64,000 nt of DNA from Lutraria lutraria (Eukaryota; Mollusca; Bivalvia; Venerida; Mactridae): the NCBI GenBank assembly GCA_964023205.1, contig OZ026845.1, positions 2,552,001 to 2,616,000 of the forward strand, read 5' to 3'. The notes below the pieces were generated by a model. The model saw nothing but the letters and a program-made list of their open reading frames with translations. It was not told the origin of the DNA and ran no database searches. Shown here in pieces: positions 12,301-26,200 of this stretch. Each line of letters starts with the position of its first letter. The first letter of the stretch is position 1. The translations under genes and the position numbers were made by a program.

Positions 12301-13443
12301 CTTGTATTACTCCATAATCTAATGAATTTAGTTTTGAATTTAATCATGGGATTCTTCCCATGCTGTGTTATGACATGTATGGAAGAGAATTTAATCTTGT
12401 ATTCCAAAGAGGAAACTCCCATGATAGAATATTGGGCAAGAGAGACATAATAATTTAATAGCAAGCTCATTATCACACAGTCATTTCCTTGAAATAGGGA
12501 AAAAAGGGTTTAGTTCCCAATAACTGACATCTAAACAATATCTAATGTCAAGTTTTAAGGTTATATAAGGTGGCCCTGCATGTTCAACAAAAATATTGTC
12601 AGAAGGGCAGGGGGAGTCACAAAACAGACAGATTTTATTTGGGCTGACTTTGATTATAATAGTGTTACTCAACAATACAGCAATTACATAGATTATTTGA
12701 CCAAAGAAAATGTATAGGTTACATCCAGGACAACAGTCAAATGGCAACATCTCCATCAGACGGCACTGAACTCAAAACAATGGAAAAATGACTTAAAGCA
12801 TAATATTTCCACTCAAATTATCACGGAAGGAGATCAGCCTTCACTGTACTTAAAGATAACAAATGAATGTCTTCCTGACACAGTCTTATAGAATCTAATA
12901 TGTTAAGAGCAATTACTTGTCATTTGTAATATGTCTAAGACGAGCATTTATCTTGGCTTACATAGGTTTGGAAATCAGTGGGGGAGAAAAATGCATTACT
13001 TACTACTGTAATAAATCTTCATACCAAGCATTTATTGGTGCCGGATAAGAACGATGAGTTGTGATAAAGATGTTTTATGAATTCCAGGGAGACAACTCAT
13101 ATTTTAAAAAGTGAATCCAATTGGACCGGCTAAAATCTTACATTTACTGAAAAGCAATGACAGTTGAATCATTAATTTATAGATCAGTTTAATTTTATAC
13201 ATTTTCAATGAAATATATTTGACATAATTTTTGTACATTAATATGAAAGAATTTAAGCCTCACAGATTTGTATTTGTTCAACTTGTAATAAATAATTATC
13301 CTACCTTTCAACAACAAAGGAAGTCCGCACTTAAATAGGTATGGTAGGTGGATTTCTTTTACTGGGGGGGGGGGGGGGGTCATGAAAGTGTATGTAAAGG
13401 TAAAAATATTACGAACATGGATGTACTGTTCCCTGGACATAAT
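9336..13443. other. AT-rich intronic sequence, no recognised genes
   Basis: About 4.1 kb is largely unique. Visible items are a TA run near 11263-11275, a palindromic CTTACCAAGGTAAG near 11690, which gives splice-donor-like words on both strands, and a G16 homopolymer at 13364-13379. A 49-nt minus-strand stretch at 10988-11036 has good splice-like borders and one open frame but is treated as chance. Confidence 0.4.
13364..13379 (+). repeat. Homopolymer G16
   Basis: Sixteen consecutive G residues follow ACT and precede TCATG. Such runs can form G-quadruplexes and are prone to length error in sequencing, so the exact count is uncertain. Confidence 0.85.
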
Positions 13444-14299
13444 AACAAGAGGGCCCTTTATCGCACACCTGAGAACCAAGGCCAATAATCAATGACCAGG
13501 TATTATAGTTTCCATCTCGTAAAACTCATTTTTACGTAGATTTTGAGATCAAAACCAACAATGAAGGTATAATACTGTTAAACAAGCTAAAACGTAGCAA
13601 ATTTTCTAATCCAAGGGTGCGTAACTCTTGAAGTTGTGGTCTGATTCCACCCATAACTTAACATGTCCAAAACCATAAGGTCATACACATTCATTGTAAA
13701 TATGATTAGGATCGGTGAATAAATGAAGGCGCTAGAGTGTAAACAAGCTAAAATATAGCAAATTTGCTAAGTCAAGGGCCCATAACTCTTGAAGATGTGG
13801 TCCGATTCCGCCCATAATCAAACTTGTTCGAGATCTTTTGGTTATACAAATTTACTGAAAATATTATTAGGATCGGTGAATAAATGAAGGTGCTAGAGTG
13901 TAAACAAGCTAAAATATAGCAAATTTGCAAAGTCAAGGGCCCATAACTCTTGAAATTCTGGTCCGATTCCGGTCATAATCGAACTTGTCCAAGATCTTTT
14001 GGTTATACACATTTACTGAAAATATGATCAGGATTGGTGAATAAATGAAGGCGCTAGAGTGTAAACAAGCTAAATATAGCAAATTTTGTAATTCAAGGGC
14101 CCATAACTCTAGAAGTTATTATCAGATTTTGCCCATAATCGAACTTAGCCGAGACATTGTGGCCATATACATTGTGAGCAAGTTTAATCAAGATTCGTAA
14201 AGAGTTGCGGTTGCTAGTGTGTAAACAAACTAATTGTGGACGGACGACGGACATTCACCGATCCTAAAAGCTCACCTGATGAATCAGGTGAGCTAAAAA
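13444..14299 (+). mobile_element. Hairpin-ended repeat family B
   Basis: The element starts AACAAGAGGGCCC and ends GATCCTAAAAGCTCACC..GGTGAGCTAAAAA. Inside are about five tandem units of about 160 bp, each marked by AAACAAGCTAAA (near 13578, 13741, 13901, 14062 and 14223). The last 26 bases before the poly-A form a perfect 12-bp stem with a 2-nt loop (14269-14294). The unit sequence differs from family A (27208-28188), but the start, the hairpin end, GATCCTAAAAGCTCAC and the poly-A are shared. It is non-coding and probably non-autonomous. Confidence 0.7.
14269..14294. repeat. Terminal hairpin of family B element
   Basis: AGCTCACCTGAT and ATCAGGTGAGCT form a perfect 12-bp stem around the loop GA, followed by AAAAA. 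This is the 3' end of the element at 13444-14299. Confidence 0.85.
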
Positions 14300-14352
14300 G
14301 TCTAGGGTAGCAGATTGGTCAGGCAACCAGGACAACTATTTAAGGTATCTGG

Positions 14353-14663
14353 CTTGGATGTCAGGCCAAATCAAGTTTCACCAATTTATAGATTTAAGAA
14401 CTAAACCATGATTATATACTAAAATAAACCCACTGTATAAAGTGCATTGCAAGTGATTTGAAACAAATATTACATTTGATTGGTCTTCTATAAACCAATA
14501 TTTAAAGTAACGGTCTTGGATGTTAGGTCAAATCAAGTTTCACTAATTTATAGATTTAAAAAAATAAACCATAATTGTATACTAAAATATACCCACTGTA
14601 TAAAGTGCATTGCAAGTGATTTGAAACAAATATTACATTTGATTGGTCTTCCATAAACCAATA
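14353..14663. repeat. Tandem duplication, 162-bp spacing
   Basis: Sequence starting CTTGGATGTCAGGCCAAATC at 14353 recurs at 14515 (CTTGGATGTTAGGTCAAATC) and stays alignable to about 14663. The segment TATAAAGTGCATTGCAAGTG is identical in both copies. The copies differ by a few substitutions and small indels. No coding frame. Confidence 0.85.
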
Positions 14664-17600
14664 TTGCATGTAATTTACAAATTTTTGAACAACGATTACT
14701 ACTCTGTATATAGGAATATATTACAACAAATAGACTTAAATTGACTATAAATGTATAATGCAGGGAACCATGCCTCAGTTTTTTTTATAACGTCCTGCGT
14801 TCGTTAGATACTTGACTTTAAAGAAATTCCATACCCAGAACCCTGCTGTTTATTATGCAATACGCCATAGATAAATCAAAGTACTGAAAGTACTGTCGGA
14901 CTTGATTTTTACCATACGAGACAAGAGAGAAATGTGTTCCCACATCGTTCGAGCCCATACAAATATTTTAACATTTAAAATTACGGACCGATTTTTCATT
15001 CATATTGTAATGCAGGTCATATGCATATAGGTAAATGACATAAGCTAGGGCTTTACTATAGTCCCTTTACTGAAATTTTAAAATGAAAAAGCCTGACATT
15101 GGAAAGTTTAATGATTAGCACATTAATTGAGGACAATTTAATTGCATTAAAAACTCTTTATTGTACAAAACTAGTAAACAACACTTCAGTAACAGTAAAT
15201 ACAAACATTGATTCTTCTGGTTTTAACACAACAGATCATCGTCGCATTGAACACATTCAGGGTCACTCAAATCAAAAAGATCCTGACACAGTAGAGTAAG
15301 ACCTATATGACCTATAGTTAACCCGATGTTGCATGAAATTCAGACGTGATTATGTAACTCTAAATAATCTGGCGTAAAAGGAACTCTTAAACAGTAAATT
15401 TTAAAAGCACGTATCCAGTAATTTACGTTCGTATTTAGCGACTCGAATTATTATTCTTAAGCCGCAGTTTTAACATTCAACCTTCGATAAATCAAACTCC
15501 CCACATCGGTTACGCTTTGCTACTAGCCACTGCGGGGAGTGAGTCTATAAACAGCGATTCCGTCATCAAAATAACATTGGTGTGAATATCACGGAATATG
15601 ATTAAATGAGAATTTGCTTTGTAATATTAAGAAATGTTAGAAAGGCACAAAACACACACATCGATGGTAGATTGTTGCAAATGCATGAATACATCCGTGG
15701 AGATTTTTCTGAACTATCGAACGAAGACCGAAAGTAGAACTACTTTTAAGGCAAGATATTTTATTGGACAGTGAATACGCAGTTTTAATTCTACGCATTT
15801 GAAAATCTCATGTATCTACCGACAAGCACTTATTTAGATACATGACTATTTCCATGTAGTTACAATAGAATGATTTGAAATGTATTTAGATCTGACACAC
15901 TTAATTGGGGAAAGATTCCAGATACTTCTATATAAACATACCATTTAGTTGCGCACTATTTCTTTATGTGGCATTCTTTTAACCAAGCTGTTATGGAGTT
16001 CAGCGACAAATATAAGTCAACGATTACAAAGGACTTGATTTTGATAAAAATCAAGTCCAAAAATGAATACAAGTATCAAAATTCTGATGCATGGTTCCCT
16101 AGATTAACATTTCTACTACAAACTGCTTTGAAATCTGTCATCAAATAAGACGGCAATGTTAATTCGAAAATGACACCTACTGTGTTTTTTAAGCTGAGCA
16201 ATTAACAATTAAAATGTCAGGATATTGTCTCATGAAATCAACGAATTTGACACACCCATTCAATTTTGATAGCCAATCAAAATCACTAATATTTACGGTT
16301 TAATAATTGGAACCACGCCCTGGTGAGGTTTGATGTCTAGTAAATGATTTGATGACAAATTTTCGTCATTAATGAATTAAAAGTATCATATCGTACCAAT
16401 ACAATGCACATTACGTTAGAGATGTTTAACGCTGATAATGATAAAGGGGTGCAGTATTTATCGCAATAAAACACCAGCGCTCGGTTAGAATTTTTTGTTG
16501 CTTGGTATTAAAGTATGATATTTAATCTTTGTAAATAACTTTAAATATTATTTTACGTTATTTCAGCAATTTTAACCAATCCCAATACGTTAAGCCCTTT
16601 TTGATTGACCCAAATTTTGGCTTCAAAAAGTATGAAAATATTTCACCTTTTCAATATTTTTTCCAGATTAAAGGAAATTTAAAGAAATATGCCTGATAGA
16701 TAACACAGAGTAAATAGATATTATATGAAATATCCTTGTCAAATATATTTTCTGTATATGCTGACCAGTACCGGTAAGTAGTTATCAATCCAGTCTTCAT
16801 GAAAAACTTTTTTAAACACTGGACATTTGGTACAGTGCATGAAAATGCAAACTTTACTGCATCATGTAAATGAACATTTAGAGGACCAAAATTGTAAACA
16901 AGATAACGATATTTTCACCAAAGTAAAGAAAAACTTTTTTTTTCAAGTATAATTAAAAAATATTTCCTTTTTTTTTGTTCTGAAATATAAAAAAATGATC
17001 ACCAAAAAATTTACTTGACTGTTGTACCACTGACCTCTTAAATTTACAGGACAGACGCCCATCTCGAAGGACTCGGTTCTCCGTCTGGTGATAAATTTGA
17101 AGACTGTCAACATAAATTCAACAGTGACAAGAAAAAAGTACTTCATATACACTGACCTCAGACAGAACGTGCTTAATAATCAATGGCATACAACATTACT
17201 AATATCGAGGGAATTGTTTTAATACAAGACTACTTCCCATATCAACAACTAGAAACATGGGAACCTAACAAATCAATCAGAAAGTCACAACTAACCCTCC
17301 ATAAACCAGCTTTATCTTTACTATCAGACAACAAATGAAAGCACACAGGAAAGATATACTGCCAATCAATGAGTCCCAAGTTACGACACCAAGTAGGCTT
17401 AACAGCACATCATACAGGATGGTTTCACACGTTCAAATCTAAGAAGCATTGTTTGAAGGAAATTCTATTCATTAATATGCAAAGACAATTAAGAAACTAC
17501 AATTGGGAATCACGATTTGAACAATACAATGTTATCTCAGTTATTTAGAATAATAAGAAAGATTATGTAAATCAATGTTTCTTTAATTACATCCCTAGAT

Positions 17601-17950
17601 ATTGAAAATGATATCCAATCATTCACTACATGGTGCCAGCAGAACACATTAAATTTGACTTGGTGATAATAATGAAAATTAGCATCATTTATTCTATCAA
17701 TGGTGATGAAGGCTTGCCACAATGATGATGTCTCAACAACCAACTAGTCCAACGAAATATGAGGCTCACACTGTCCGTGACAAATTTGACTGAAGATATT
17801 ACATCCTATGTTAAATTGTCCTCCACCTCTAAATTATGTGGGGTAGCTTGGCAGTAGCTTGCGGATAGAATGTGGTAAGTACTGGTTAAGGATTCAAAAG
17901 GGAGAGAAGAAAATAAATATTAATTAATTGTTTTTGTGGTTTTTTTTCAG
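14664..17950. other. AT-rich intronic sequence, no recognised genes
   Basis: Mostly unique DNA. The one structural item is a perfect 12-bp-stem hairpin at 16031-16058. A frame at 15099-15299 ends soon after an acceptor-like tract but shows nothing recognisable. Confidence 0.4.
16031..16058. repeat. Short perfect hairpin
   Basis: GGACTTGATTTT and AAAATCAAGTCC pair perfectly (12 bp) around the loop GATA. No flanking gene or known RNA family is apparent. Confidence 0.7.
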
Positions 17951-18075
17951 TATGGCTTAACATCACACATGGTAATTTGACAATTATTCTATCTTTAACA
18001 GAGGAGAAAGACATCAGGCATAAACCCAGCCTGATTAATGAACATGATAAAGTCATTATGACAGACATACAGCTG
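17951..18075 (+). CDS. Candidate internal exon of an unknown gene, antisense to unc-13
   Basis: A polypyrimidine tract ending TTTTTTTTCAG precedes 125 nt that are open in one frame and end at the strong donor CTG/GTAAGACT. The peptide begins WLNITHGNLTIILSL and ends VIMTDIQL; it enters with two bases of a split codon and leaves in phase 0. A second acceptor-like site (ATCTTTAACAG) lies inside at about 18001 in the same frame. I recognise no family. The minus strand is also open across most of it, and no partner exon was found with confidence, so it may be a chance pseudo-exon. The GACATACAG array begins just downstream. Confidence 0.25.
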
Positions 18076-18094
18076 GTAAGACTATGAGGACAAA

Positions 18095-19632
18095 ATTATA
18101 TGGTAGACATTCATACAGACAAAAGGTTAGGTAGACATACAGTCAGGTAGAAATACAGACATTTAGACATACAGACATACATACACTCAGGTAGATATAC
18201 AGTCTGGTAGACATACAGACATACAGTCAGGTAGACATACAGATAGATATACAGTCAAATAGACATACAGTCAGGTAGACAGACAAAAATACAGTCAGAC
18301 AGACATACAGTCAGGTAGACATACAGTAATACAGACTGACTGACAGACAGGCATACAGTTAGGTAAACATAATGTCAGGTAGATAAACAGACATACAGTC
18401 AGGTAGACATACCATTAGGTCAACATACAGACAGACATACAGTCAGGCAGACACACATACAGACATACATACAATAAGACAAAGATACAGTCAGGTTAAC
18501 ATACATACAGTCAGGTTGACATACAGACAGATATGTAGACATACAGTCAGATAGGTAGACATACAGTCAGATAGGTAGACATACAGTCAGATAGGTAGAC
18601 ATACAGTCAGATTGACATACAGACAGATAGGTAGACATACAGACATAGGTAGACATACAGTCAGATAGGTAGACATACAGTCAGGTTGACATACAGACAG
18701 ATAGGTAGACATACAGTCAGATAGGTAGACATACAGTCAGGTAGACATACCATTAGGTCAACATACAGACAGACATACAGTCAGGCAGACACACATACAG
18801 ACATACATACAATAAGACAAAGATACAGTCAGGTTAACATACATACAGTCAGGTTGACATACAGACAGATAGGTAGACATACAGACAGATAGGTAGACAT
18901 ACAGACAGATAGGTAGACATACAGACAGATAGGTAGACATACAGTCAGATAGGTAGACATACAGTCAGGTTGACATACAGACAGATAGGTAGACATACAG
19001 TCAGGTTGACATACAGACAGACATACATACATTCAGACAAAGATACAGTCAGGTTGACAAAAAGACAGGCAGGTTGACATACAGGTAGACATACAGACAT
19101 ACAGACAGACATACAGGTTGACATACAGGTAGACATACAGACATACAGGTAGACATACAGACATACAGGTAGACATACAGACAGGTAGACATACAGACAG
19201 ACATACAGACAGACAGGTAGACATACAGACAGACATACAGACAGACAGGTTGACATACAGACAGACATACAGACAGACAGGTTGACATACAGACAGACAT
19301 ACAGGTTGACATACAGACAGACAGACATATAGGTAGACATACAGACAGACAGGTAGACATACAGACAGGTAGACATACAGACAGACATGTTGACATACAG
19401 ACAGGTTGACATACAGACAGACAGGTTGACATACAGACAGACAGGTTGACATACAGACAGACAGGTAGACAGACAGACAGGTTGACATACATACAGGTAA
19501 ACATACAGACTGACAGACAGACATGTTGACATACAGACAGACATACAGGTTGACATACAGGTTGACATACAGACAGACATACAGACAGATATACAGTCAA
19601 GTAGACATGCAGTCAGGTAGACAAAAAGACAT
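18095..19632. repeat. GACATACAG-based satellite array
   Basis: About 1.5 kb is made of GACATACAGTCAGGTA, GACATACAGACAGATAGGTA and GACATACAGACAGACAGGTT variants, a mix of tetranucleotide-like (ACAG/ACAT) words in units of about 12-22 bp. A block at about 18420-18530 recurs at about 18750-18870. Cys/Leu/Ser/Val-rich frames such as MSVCLSVCLPVCLYV on the minus strand are repeat translations and not proteins. Confidence 0.92.
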
Positions 19633-19677
19633 ATGGGCAGTCCGATGGTAAAAGTAACTGAACAAACCAAAATGAAA

Positions 19678-20210
19678 CACAGACACACATTCAGTCAGGT
19701 TGGCAGACAGTCATTTAGTCTATCAAGACAAACAAACACAGACACACATTCAGTCAGGTTGGCAGACAGTCATTTAGTCTATCAAGACAAACAAACACAG
19801 ACACACATTCAGTCAGGTTGGCAGACAGTCATTTAGTCTATCAAGACAAACAAACACAGACACACATTCAGTCAGGTTGGCAGACAGTCATTTAGCCTAT
19901 CAAGACAAACAAACACAGACACACATTCAGTCAGGTTGGCAGACAGTCATTTAGTCTATCAAGACAAACAAACACAGACACACATTCAGTCAGGTTGGCA
20001 GACAGTCATTTAGTCTGTCAAGACAAACAAACACAGACACACATTCAGTCAGGTTGGCAGACAGTCATTTAGTCTGTCAAGACAAACAAACACAGACACA
20101 CATTCAGTCAGGTTGGCAGACAGTCATTTAGTCTATCAAGACAAACAAACACAAACACACATTCAGTCAGGTTGGCAGACAGTCGTTAAGCCTATCAAGA
20201 CAAACAAAGA
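19678..20210. repeat. 59-bp tandem array, nine copies
   Basis: The unit CACAGACACACATTCAGTCAGG...CAAGACAAACAAA repeats with an exact 59-bp period and very few differences (TATCAAG or TGTCAAG, TAGTC or TAGCC). The last copy decays into GACAGACGGATGGACAG. It directly follows the GACATACAG array and shares the CAGTCAGGTTG word, so it may have arisen from it. Confidence 0.92.
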
Positions 20211-23200
20211 CAGACGGATGGACAGACACAGACTGTCAAGATAAAATCAATATGTCTTCCTCTGAAGGACTAGAAATACTGAGGTCAAGGATTGAATGTT
20301 CATTTATAGATTCACTTAGAAATAATTAATGGACATTGAGAAGCAGTACTAGTAATATATCACATAATATCACAAGTGAATAAGTAATGTTCATTATGTT
20401 ACCATTTCATATTTCTCTAAATCACAATACAGATATCCATTACCATACAGTTCTCTCATAATTGTAAAAAAAAGCATTCAACTAGGTCATTATAGTATTA
20501 TCAAATACTTAGTACATGAATAATATGATACATGTACTCTTGTGGAAAAAAATTTAACACTCACATCTCTGGAGAAATGTAGGACATAACATTTAGGACA
20601 AATATCATATTAACAATTTTAAAGTGACATTCAGTAATCTCATATTGTAACATCATTTCTTAACTATCTACTAGTATCTGAATGACCTTCTGCAAAGCTT
20701 ACTCAGTCCCATTAGCTTTATGGATGTTAAAATTAAAGTAGGTCTTATTTTACTTAGAAAGATGTCTTATCAGTGAATGTGACTTTTACTTGCAATAAAA
20801 ACATTACGAAATTTTCTTTTTCAATCACCAAGTATGTATTTTTTCAATGATACTGCAAAAAATACAAAAAAGCATTTTACAACATTTTTACGAGATGTGG
20901 CTAAAGAAAGGCATTATGTAAATATTGTTTAAGAGCAAATATTTTTTTTTCTATATTACTATCATTTTATTTTAATTCTTCTGTATTACTAAATTCAAAA
21001 AGCTAATAAGCCTTTAAAGTGGTGTATAGAGTTATATCTGACCAGAAATGCAACATAAAATTTCAAAAAGTGCAAAAAGTGCAAAGTCACTGGAGAGCTC
21101 CCTCACAATGTGAAATTAATTTCTGGTCCTCCAGGGTGGGACTCAAACTTAACATGATTCAGATTGCAACCCCTGAATTGTGTTGTTAGGGGTATTTTGT
21201 TTTCATGTGTTTAAAATAGCATAATGAAGCACACTTGTTAAACTAGGACACAAATGCCCCTGCTGACAGGCATGTCAAAAAGGGGCCATAACTCCAGTGA
21301 AAATGCTTGGATTTTAACAGACATCATTCCTGACCTGTATTTTATAATAATACACCTTCATATAAAATATGAATCCAATCTATGAAATATTTCTTGAGTT
21401 ATCGCTCGGAAACCAAATTTTGAAGGGACGGACAGGAGTAGCACCTTATGCTTTTCTGTTATTTCTAATGGTAGGGACATTAAAAGAGAGATATAAATTC
21501 AAGTGTAAAAGAAATAAGGTCTTTAATTTAGTGAAAAAGATGCTTGTATTGAATGCCTTTAAATGACAGAAGATTAATTTAGACAAATTACTTACAGATA
21601 TATGGTAAAGTGACATTTTGATTTTAAAAACATTGTTAGCAAAACGAACCAAATCACATATCTCACAATAGGCATAACAGAATCGTTGATCAATAATGAA
21701 ATAAAAACATTCAAATTCACCGAAAAAAAGAAACAACAACAACAATACAAATTTCGACAACAGTAACAGTAGATGGTATCACAAGCTCTACTGATCAAAT
21801 ACACATTAAGGCTCAATGTTTGTCCCATCACTAAACAGATGACAAAAGATTTACTTAATTATGAGAAAATTTTAATGATTAATTAGATGTTTGCAAAACT
21901 TCTATGCAACAAAGAATTCCGTGTTGTATAATCAAATATTTAGAGCAAAACTATGCAATTTAGTATGGAAACAATGTGATAAATTTGCTCTGAAAGCCAT
22001 CAATGTTAATGCTACACAATGTATTTTGAAAGCTTTTGCTATGTTTATGATGCATTGAAATGCCTTAATCTGATCCGTAGAGTTGTAATTTATAAAAACA
22101 ATCCATTCAGTGCACTCTAACAGAAACTCACTGTGTTTTAAGATCAGTGCTAAAAACTCAGAAACAAAAATAACAAACTTTTTTTCTCCGCTTTTCCCTG
22201 AAAATCTTTTTTTCCAAAATCAAATAACAAAATAAGAGATTGAAAGTGTGTGAACTCAATGTAACTAGAGAAACAGTTCTGACGAAAAAAAGAACTCAAC
22301 AGAAAAATGAGAATAATTGACAATGGCAATACAAAACGCAACTGTGCAGCGTTTACCTGCTATTGCTGACAACGAGTTTCCGACAGAGTTTGATTGATGG
22401 AGCGTACCAGGTTCACCGACATATCCCTGACCTTGACACAAAGAGACAAATACATGATTCATTGAAAAAGAACTAGGAAAATACTAACACAACTGATATG
22501 TAATACAAAGCTTACATGGGAAAAATACAATATTAATTAATAGGGTCATTCATTACAATAGAATTCATATATCAATATATTTATACACAAGAATAATCAG
22601 ACCAAGTCCTTCCACAGTAGTACTTTTTAGAAAAATATTTTTCATCATACATAAGCATAAAAAAGTAGTCAAACAAAGTAAGATCTGTACTATCAACAGG
22701 TAATGGATATTTTAAATGGTTTATATTTCTTACATCAATACTTTCACTAATATTTACTAACAATAATTAGAAACAGAATCCTGTGGAAAGACTCATACTC
22801 CCACAGGGATTTGACACAAAAATAACAGCAAGTATACTATATTAACATATTCATACGTAATGATTAAAATCAAATATGTGCCAAGCCCCTGTGTATATCA
22901 CAAAGTTATGGCAGTAATGTAACAATATTGCAGGTTAGAAAGTTCATACATAGTATACATGTACAAAATAGTAAGCAGACAATTTTTGAATGAAGTAACA
23001 CATTTATAGATCTTTTCCATACATTTCTCATAATCAAGGGAGAAAACTCTGTATAATATGAAACATACAAAAGAGAGTTAATTACTTACATTTTCAAATG
23101 GGAAACAACAACATAAAGAAAAACAAACAAAATTCTTTAAATTGTAATTCTCCCTTCTTTACACAAACGAACACAAATAATTTTTTACACGGTAACTAAA

Positions 23201-26200
23201 TTATCTAACTTGATCATTTCAGACACTGATTTTTTCAGCTGTTCATACCATTTTATAATGTAATTTTAGATGTAAGTTTACAGCCAGAAAAATTCCCAAG
23301 ATTCTTTGACATAATATCACTTCCAAATAGGGTGGTTAAATGACACCATTGGTGATCTGTAGTCTAAATTTATCTGGGTATTACTTATAAAGGTGTTTCA
23401 GTCATTGATCTAGTGTAAACATTAGACCTAGAAAGTTTTATATACATATTTGAGCACTATAGTTCAGTTCAATACCAACCAAAACATTAAAGTGGGTATT
23501 ACTTTCTTGTACATAAAAATGACTTTCACATGTTTTAACTTTTACATCCAATATATTATTATAATTAAAGATCTTTGAATAAGACCATTAAAAAAAACCT
23601 GGTTTGCAAAAAGTTTCCAAAATATTTGCCTTACGTAGAAGCTGTGTCATATTGCAGCAGTGCTCTTGTAGTAATGTGACCAGAGGCCAAACTGACCTCT
23701 TTAAAGCGTAAACTGGCGGCCTAGAAATCCCAAATATATCAATTACAATGTTGAAAATAAACATGGAGAGCCTCAGTTAATTAAGGCTTGACCTCTTACA
23801 GGAAAACTTAATGAAAATCTTGTTGCAGACTAAGAAACAATCAGCGAGCTCAAAGGAATGCATGTTTGGAGACCATGCAAAAAACAATTATTTTTATCCA
23901 TCAATTTCACTGAAGAAATTACATTCATGGTCATAGTTCTTCAACTCCTGATTCATTATCATGTTGGTCCGTTCTTAGTATGTTGTTAATTGAGTTTGGG
24001 GTCAAAGATCAGGAAAGCACAAGTATGGTAAGTAACCAAGAAATGCTGGAGCTTATGGATCAGAGGTCAGGTAAGTGCAAGTAGGTACCAGTAACCCAAA
24101 AATGCTGGCATTTAACGATCAAGGTTAAATACACAAATACTGGTTACCAATGGTGATTGTATTCTGTACAATGTCATGACTGTTGATACTGTCAGCCATG
24201 GTGTGGATAGAAAAAGGTAAATGGTGGAAATCAGCCTCACCATGATGGTATCCCAGTATACAGAGATGGTCTGGAAGCATTGGGAAGAAGAAGAACTCAA
24301 GTATCAATCAACAACTTTGACATTGTGCCCATCCAGACTTGAACCATCACAACAAATGAGTCATCAGTCATGAATATAATGATTAGAGTGTTAGAGAAAT
24401 CTGAGTTGAAATTATATCCATCATGTTGAATAATGGTATGCCATTATAGTAATTTCAGATAATTTTTTACTGAAGTAATGATAAAATTGCTGCAAAATTT
24501 GCATTCAGGCTTGGCTGTGGGAGAATTGCAAGTTTAAGGCAAGATGAAAATAAATTGAAGCTATTTGGACAAGGCTCTGAACATCCATGAATTCTTAATT
24601 GACGGTACGCCAGATTTTGATTGACAGGTCAAATCAACCAATCAGAACACAGAACTGATAAGCCAAACTGCTGGCCATAATTGTCTGTCAAACTTCTGTC
24701 GGACCACAGTAAATATGCATGATAGGTTTTATAATTATTTTATGATAAAACCACATAAAATGGTAAAACAGTGTTGACAGGGAACTTTTAAATCTGATAT
24801 GCGGTATCCAGACATACTTAAGGGTGTTATTAAATTATTTCTTACACTTTTATATTTTCCGAAAGTGTGTGAAGTCAGAATAAGTTTATCGTTCAGATTT
24901 AAACGTAATGGCCCATTGTAATAACTAAATATATCTTAGATTTAATGAAAAAAAATATAAATACCGTACATTAATTATATATACATCTATTTAAATACAG
25001 TTATTGTATCATTTCTGAAGAAATATATAAATAAAAAGATTGTTTCCATCGAATGGATACGTAATGATAATACTAGTATGACCTTAGTCTATATTGTTTT
25101 AACTTATTTACTTTTATATTTAAAGACATTGAACAACTACTATATAAGTGACCCCCAAACATCCACTTGAGGTCTAATCTCTTTAATTGTTTTATTGCCC
25201 CTGGTCAGATTAATCCTGTCTGGTCATGGTCTGTAGACTTGTCAAGTAGTTAAAAAAGAATTAAGGGTAATAATTTTTTTTGATTTATGGTGATGATAAG
25301 TATACAACTAAAGTCCTGTTGTTTTTATAAGCATAGAATATAATTCTGTAAACAGAAGTTAGTCTATCATGATGACTATGTCTGTGTTATTACCCCCTAC
25401 TGTGGAAACAGGGGCTTGATGGTCCATAAGTCACATGTCTCACATTCCTGGTTCAATGTCTCTAATGCATCGCTTATTCTCTTCCCTGACATCTTGACAT
25501 CTGAGACCAGTACTTATACTTGTGTATGTGTATACAAACCAATATACATGTGCATATTGGTCTCAGTTGACATCAATGTTAACGATGTGGGGACTCAGAG
25601 CTCCAACTTCATCATATATTTCTTCACACGGCTATTTTTGTGGATCTTTACTGTCATTATGCATTTATTATATGTGATATTCATGTAGTATACTCATTTT
25701 ACTGTTTGAATTCCACAGCCCAAACCCATTGATTTTTCTAGACAAATTATACTTATAGTATATGTTTATAGTGTCTATGACTAGTTCGGCTAATCCTGGC
25801 CATTTGATTGGCTAATGGTGATGACTGAATCTATTTATAGTTGATAGGTACAATGTAAGTAAATCATGAAGGCATTTCTCTGTGATGTTTAACCTATAGA
25901 TAAGCTGTTATGTGGCAGGCATAATATCTGAAATGCTATTTGAAGCTCAATGACTGTGGTTGTATCATAGCAGAGTATGGGTTTAGGGTTTATATGTAGG
26001 GTGTGATATTACCATGTGCTTGTGAACTATATAAATGAATTTATTGTCAATATATGTGTATTACTCATATCATGTAAATATGTTATACTCTCCATAATGG
26101 AAGATTGAATAAAATATACAGTCAATATCCTTTATGAAAAAACCAACTTCATACAAAAAACATAAACCAATATGCTTCTTGTAATTCGTCTACCTATAAT

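Noticed and set aside
18758..19836. Cys-rich frames of the MSVCLSVCLPVC type and the frame at 19633-19836
   Set aside because: Pure translations of the GACATACAG and 59-bp arrays.
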